Shown here piece by piece: positions 24,447 to 27,240 of a stretch of DNA of 27,240 nt. The first letter of the stretch is position 1. Every line of letters begins with the position of its first letter. The DNA lies in IMG/VR virus record IMGVR_UViG_3300025127_000209, positions 1 through 27,240 of that record; one strand, given 5' to 3'. This DNA comes from a virus. A program made the position numbers and the translations under genes. The notes under the pieces were generated by a model. That model saw nothing but the letters and a program-made list of their open reading frames with translations. It ran no database searches and was not told where the DNA came from.

Positions 24447-24909
24447 CAGATAACTCACTTATCGGAAGGTTGTAGCAGTCAGCCCTGAACTCAAAGCTGT
24501 TTGCAGGGTCTATATCGCCCCGCTTATATTTCGTTGCCTTCGTGTAGAAATCTGATTTAGATATTTCACCTAATATCCACGCTACCGACATGTCTCCTAA
24601 GATGCGTACAAACACATAGTTGTCGCATTCTTGTGTGGCACCGTGTGCAGCCACTGAGCATTCGTAGTGTGGATAGGGACGTGTGTTGCAGCGTTTCGTC
24701 TTCACATCGATACGCTCCCCGTCCCTAACTATATCATAGTCGTACGTGCTAGACTCTGTGGCCCCTGTGAGGTCCGCTACAATCACCTCACCAATCGCGC
24801 CTACAACATGACTCTTACTGCCTGTTATGCTGCCCTGTAGATTACCTACTTGGGCAGCTTTCTTTTTTGCGCGACTGATTATCTCAGGCGTTATCGTTAC
24901 TTGTATCAC
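24421..24909 (-). CDS. PD-(D/E)XK-like nuclease fold protein
   Basis: The 162-residue product shows a plausible PD-(D/E)XK core: E41 in VVGAIGEVIVADL, D59 in TYDYDIVRDGE and D68-V-K70 in RIDVKTKRC, in the order and spacing of that superfamily. A His/Cys/Tyr-containing strand follows (RPYPHYECSVAAH). The GTG at 24909 is preferred over a TTG at 24933 because GGAAG lies six bases upstream. It overlaps the preceding gene by 26 bases. Association with ribonucleotide reductase suggests DNA metabolism, for example host DNA breakdown, recombination or end processing. The exact activity is unknown, and a non-catalytic relative cannot be excluded. Confidence 0.6.
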   Translation of the reverse strand: MIQVTITPEIISRAKKKAAQVGNLQGSITGSKSHVVGAIGEVIVADLTGATESSTYDYDIVRDGERIDVKTKRCNTRPYPHYECSVAAHGATQECDNYVFVRILGDMSVAWILGEISKSDFYTKATKYKRGDIDPANSFEFRADCYNLPISELSDVKKSISI

Positions 24910-25108
24910 TAGGTTCTTCCAAAGACTTTGCAAGAGTGCCCTTGAACATAGTTAGGGCAGCCTGAGACTGCGCCACTTTCATATTCAAAGTGTGTATGTT
25001 ATCTGTTACCTCACGTATTTGCATCAACAGGTATTTTTGTGTGTTGTCCAAGTCGTCAACTTTGTATTCGACATCATTGACGGTGATGATGTTACTCGTG
25101 TTCTCCAT
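24884..25108 (-). CDS. 74-residue helical protein (NDVEYKVDDLDN-type)
   Basis: The small acidic protein has a beta-hairpin-like start (IITVNDVEYKVDDLDNTQKY) followed by a long coiled-coil helix (LLMQIREVTDNIHTLNMKVA) and an acidic tail. I recognise this layout from short marine phage proteins of unknown function. GGAAGGAG just ahead of the ATG at 25108 is a strong ribosome site; longer readings would run into the preceding gene. It overlaps that gene's end by 17 bases. Confidence 0.75.
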   Translation of the reverse strand: MENTSNIITVNDVEYKVDDLDNTQKYLLMQIREVTDNIHTLNMKVAQSQAALTMFKGTLAKSLEEPSDTSNDNA

Positions 25109-25385
25109 TGTTACTCCTTCCCAATGGCCCAAAGTATTTAGGTTTACGTCTTGCAGTTTCGAATGTGCCCACAGTGATTGCAATACCCGCTATGAGCAGC
25201 ACATGTAGTATAGCACTCACACCGAAAACTACAACAGATCCCACCGACATAGAAAATATGATGCACCACATCCACGCAAGTATCTGCATAATGAGATGAC
25301 GTGTGTTTAGGTCAGGTATATTACTCAAGGGATTATACCTGTTGTCCATAACCGCGCTCCAAGCGTCGTACACAAGCCTTAACAT
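25092..25385 (-). CDS. Two-TM membrane protein next to ribonucleotide reductase
   Basis: This 97-residue protein has a conserved-looking soluble start (LRLVYDAWSAVMDNRYNPLS, NIPDLNTRHLIMQ), two membrane helices (about 32-56 and 57-76) and a basic tail (ARRKPKYFG). Similar proteins with a PDL.TRHLIMQ.LAWMWC block occur in marine phages; their function is unknown. The ATG at 25385 lies one base after the reductase stop (25387-25389); a GTG at 25397 would overlap it. The position suggests early expression with the reductase. Confidence 0.72.
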   Translation of the reverse strand: MLRLVYDAWSAVMDNRYNPLSNIPDLNTRHLIMQILAWMWCIIFSMSVGSVVVFGVSAILHVLLIAGIAITVGTFETARRKPKYFGPLGRSNNGEHE

Positions 25386-25386
25386 A

Positions 25387-27240
25387 TCACGCCGCACTCA
25401 GGTCTACAACTTCACACACACCCGCTGTACAGGCTAATTCACGCGATCCAGTGGTGTTGTCTTCTCGTTCGAAGTCAGTGAGCCGTGACCAGTCTAGATT
25501 TACGTACGTCATACGATCCTTCCATTCGATGTAATCATCAGGCTCTATGTCTTGGTATGGTGCCTGTTGATACGTGTGGTCAGAGAACGGCAAGAACGAC
25601 ACACCAGATGCCACGTCAAAGTTCTCGTACACCCACGCACCCACGTCCATCCACTCATCCTCCTTGACGGTAACAGTGATGGATGGCTTGTGTTCACACC
25701 AGTGTATAGCGTATGTCTTCCACAGTTCAAGCTGCTCTATAGCAGTTGTATCCGTACGCATGACAGCACCCTCTGGTGACTTCATAGGAAACGAGAACAC
25801 CGTCACTGACTCTGGCTTCATCACGTCACGTTCTGCTGGCACACCAGAGTCCACAAGAAACTGTGTGAGCGGATCTTTCGAATCCCCACGCACAGTGCGT
25901 ATGTAGTATTCGCTGTGTCTAGCGTGTATGCCGCTTGCTGCGTCCACTAGCTGAGACACAGTGCCCGACGGCTTGACACAGGTAATGGCACTGCTTTGTG
26001 GGATTCCTAGAATCTGGGCATACTGTCGATTCGTTTCTATCGCTGTGTCGCGCATTTTTTCTAGCCAGACTTTTGAGTCTACGTTCTTCGATAAAACTGA
26101 GTGATCCATAATACCAGTTAAGGACACGCCCAATAATCTTTCTTCCTCTGTGTTGTCTTTCCATACTTTCCTCAAATATTTGAAGTCAGTGAGGGTGGAC
26201 TGTATCGTCCCCAAGATGGTAGCTAGGCGCACCTTACGTTCTAGGGTCTTGAGTGTATCGTGTTCACGCACTACCACTTCTGACAGGTTACAGAACTGGT
26301 ATGGGCGTAAGATAATCTCACTGCAGGGGTTGGTGCCCCACATATGTCCTGTCTCACGTCGTCCGTTACGAGCAACCTGTTTGTCTGCAGCCTCACGATT
26401 GAAGATACCACGCTCTCCTGACTTGGAGTCATACAAGGCAAGCCACTCACGCATAAACGTGCCCATCTCTGGCTTACACTTGTAGGCTACAGAATTGTTG
26501 GCTAGGGCACGTTGTCCTTCGTGCTCCCACCATTGCCCTGACTTAGCGTGTGCCATCTGATCATCATTCAGATTCGACAAGCTAATCAGCGCAGAGCGGC
26601 GCACTCCCCCTACGACTACAACCTCTCCCACCTTGCACATAAGATCGTGACACTCAATAGGATATAGTCTGCGCCCCTTTGCTTTCTTAAATGTTTCTAT
26701 CGTAAAATTAAACAAGTCGATCAGAGGCTGTGGTCCGGATGCACGACCTCCCATGATCTTCAAACGTGCGCCAGCAGGACGCACACCATCCACGTTGTAT
26801 TGCGGAACTTGCCCCGCGTAGAGTAGAGCAATCAACTCACGATACGCTTTTGCCCATCCCGGCTTGCTATCTGCCACATTAATTACCGTATCCGACTTGC
26901 TAAAGTTGTCCGACACCACAGGCAACTTATCCACGTTCTCACGCTCTACAGAAAAACCTACCCCTGTGCCACACATTAGGATGTACATACACTCATCGAA
27001 CGCACGAGGGCTGTCCACAGGGATGTAGCTACAGTTGTAGCCACAGATGTTATCCCGCGCTAAAGCGGGACCAGCAGTCATCATAGCCCTCATAGACGGC
27101 ATGATCTCAAGATTGAGGATAGCCTCACGCAAATCCTCTACGTCACTGTCGGGAAGAACGTAATCGAACTTGTCCTTCAAATGATCTGACATAAACCCGA
27201 TGTAACGATCTACGGTTTCATCGAAGTTCTCACGTCGTCC
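25387..27240 (-). CDS. nrdJ: Class II (B12-dependent) ribonucleotide reductase, N-terminus outside window
   Basis: The enzyme converts ribonucleotides to deoxyribonucleotides using adenosylcobalamin, supplying precursors for phage DNA synthesis in the cytoplasm. Visible motifs include NICGYNCSYIPVDSP (substrate-site Cys), CMYILMCGTGVGFSVE, NPCSEI (26331-26314, radical Cys and Glu) with the nearby FCNLSEV Cys, and CVKPSGTVSQLVDAASG. A C-terminal Cys pair, ACTAGVCEVV, shuttles electrons in this family. The pattern fits the monomeric RTPR-like type used by many marine phages. The reading frame stays open to the window edge, with homologous-looking residues (RRENFDETVDRY) before the ATG at 27192, so the gene is partial. 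Downstream genes overlap closely, indicating one operon. Confidence 0.93.
   Translation of the reverse strand, partial: GRRENFDETVDRYIGFMSDHLKDKFDYVLPDSDVEDLREAILNLEIMPSMRAMMTAGPALARDNICGYNCSYIPVDSPRAFDECMYILMCGTGVGFSVERENVDKLPVVSDNFSKSDTVINVADSKPGWAKAYRELIALLYAGQVPQYNVDGVRPAGARLKIMGGRASGPQPLIDLFNFTIETFKKAKGRRLYPIECHDLMCKVGEVVVVGGVRRSALISLSNLNDDQMAHAKSGQWWEHEGQRALANNSVAYKCKPEMGTFMREWLALYDSKSGERGIFNREAADKQVARNGRRETGHMWGTNPCSEIILRPYQFCNLSEVVVREHDTLKTLERKVRLATILGTIQSTLTDFKYLRKVWKDNTEEERLLGVSLTGIMDHSVLSKNVDSKVWLEKMRDTAIETNRQYAQILGIPQSSAITCVKPSGTVSQLVDAASGIHARHSEYYIRTVRGDSKDPLTQFLVDSGVPAERDVMKPESVTVFSFPMKSPEGAVMRTDTTAIEQLELWKTYAIHWCEHKPSITVTVKEDEWMDVGAWVYENFDVASGVSFLPFSDHTYQQAPYQDIEPDDYIEWKDRMTYVNLDWSRLTDFEREDNTTGSRELACTAGVCEVVDLSAA

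Overview
The window is part of a tailed-phage genome, most likely a short-tailed (podovirus-like) marine phage. The main pointers are an adaptor/nozzle pair of the T7 gp11/gp12 (P22 gp4/gp10) kind, a long fibre ending in an S74 self-cleaving chaperone, a GTA-type holin, a T4-type lysozyme, a B12-dependent ribonucleotide reductase, a PKHD-type 2-oxoglutarate oxygenase, and many tiny proteins whose wording I recognise from uncultured marine phages, cyanophages and algal giant viruses. No tRNA, rRNA, CRISPR, transposase, integrase or attachment site was seen. The host cannot be read from the sequence. An aquatic bacterium with access to cobalamin is an inference from the reductase. Family assignments rest on recognised motifs and remembered homologues, not on a search.

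Layout. (1) 17-490 is a probable virion (head-associated) protein, followed by a strong stem-loop. (2) 578-3011 holds an oxygenase, an acidic-tailed protein, and then five very small, extremely Lys/Arg-rich proteins packed head to tail with overlapping stops and starts. (3) 3005-5730 is a lysis and small-membrane-protein region: holin, two-TM protein, Cys-containing mini-proteins, lysozyme, two basic proteins and a bitopic membrane protein. (4) A near-consensus sigma-70 promoter at 5734-5762 starts the tail and virion block: a small helical protein, tail adaptor with an inserted jelly-roll-like domain, nozzle, a 1300-residue modular fibre, a companion protein, a coiled-coil/TM protein, a Gln/Asn/Ala-rich virion protein, two smaller proteins, two giant proteins (1094 and 1657 residues), and a Met/Gly/Lys-rich protein carrying one EF-hand loop. 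(5) From the right edge, a leftward operon carries ribonucleotide reductase, a two-TM protein, a small coiled-coil protein, a PD-(D/E)XK-like nuclease and a 71-residue protein.

The rightward structural/lysis genes and the leftward DNA-metabolism genes converge with one base between their stop codons at 24229/24231. Candidate terminators for each direction lie inside the opposing gene. Coding density is very high: the largest gap is the 87-base stretch at 491-577, so no gene-free stretch exceeds 300 bases. The least ordinary parts are the cassette of basic mini-proteins beside an oxygenase, the internal sigma-70 promoter, the hairpin and two possible starts in the lysozyme gene, and the insertion in the tail adaptor.
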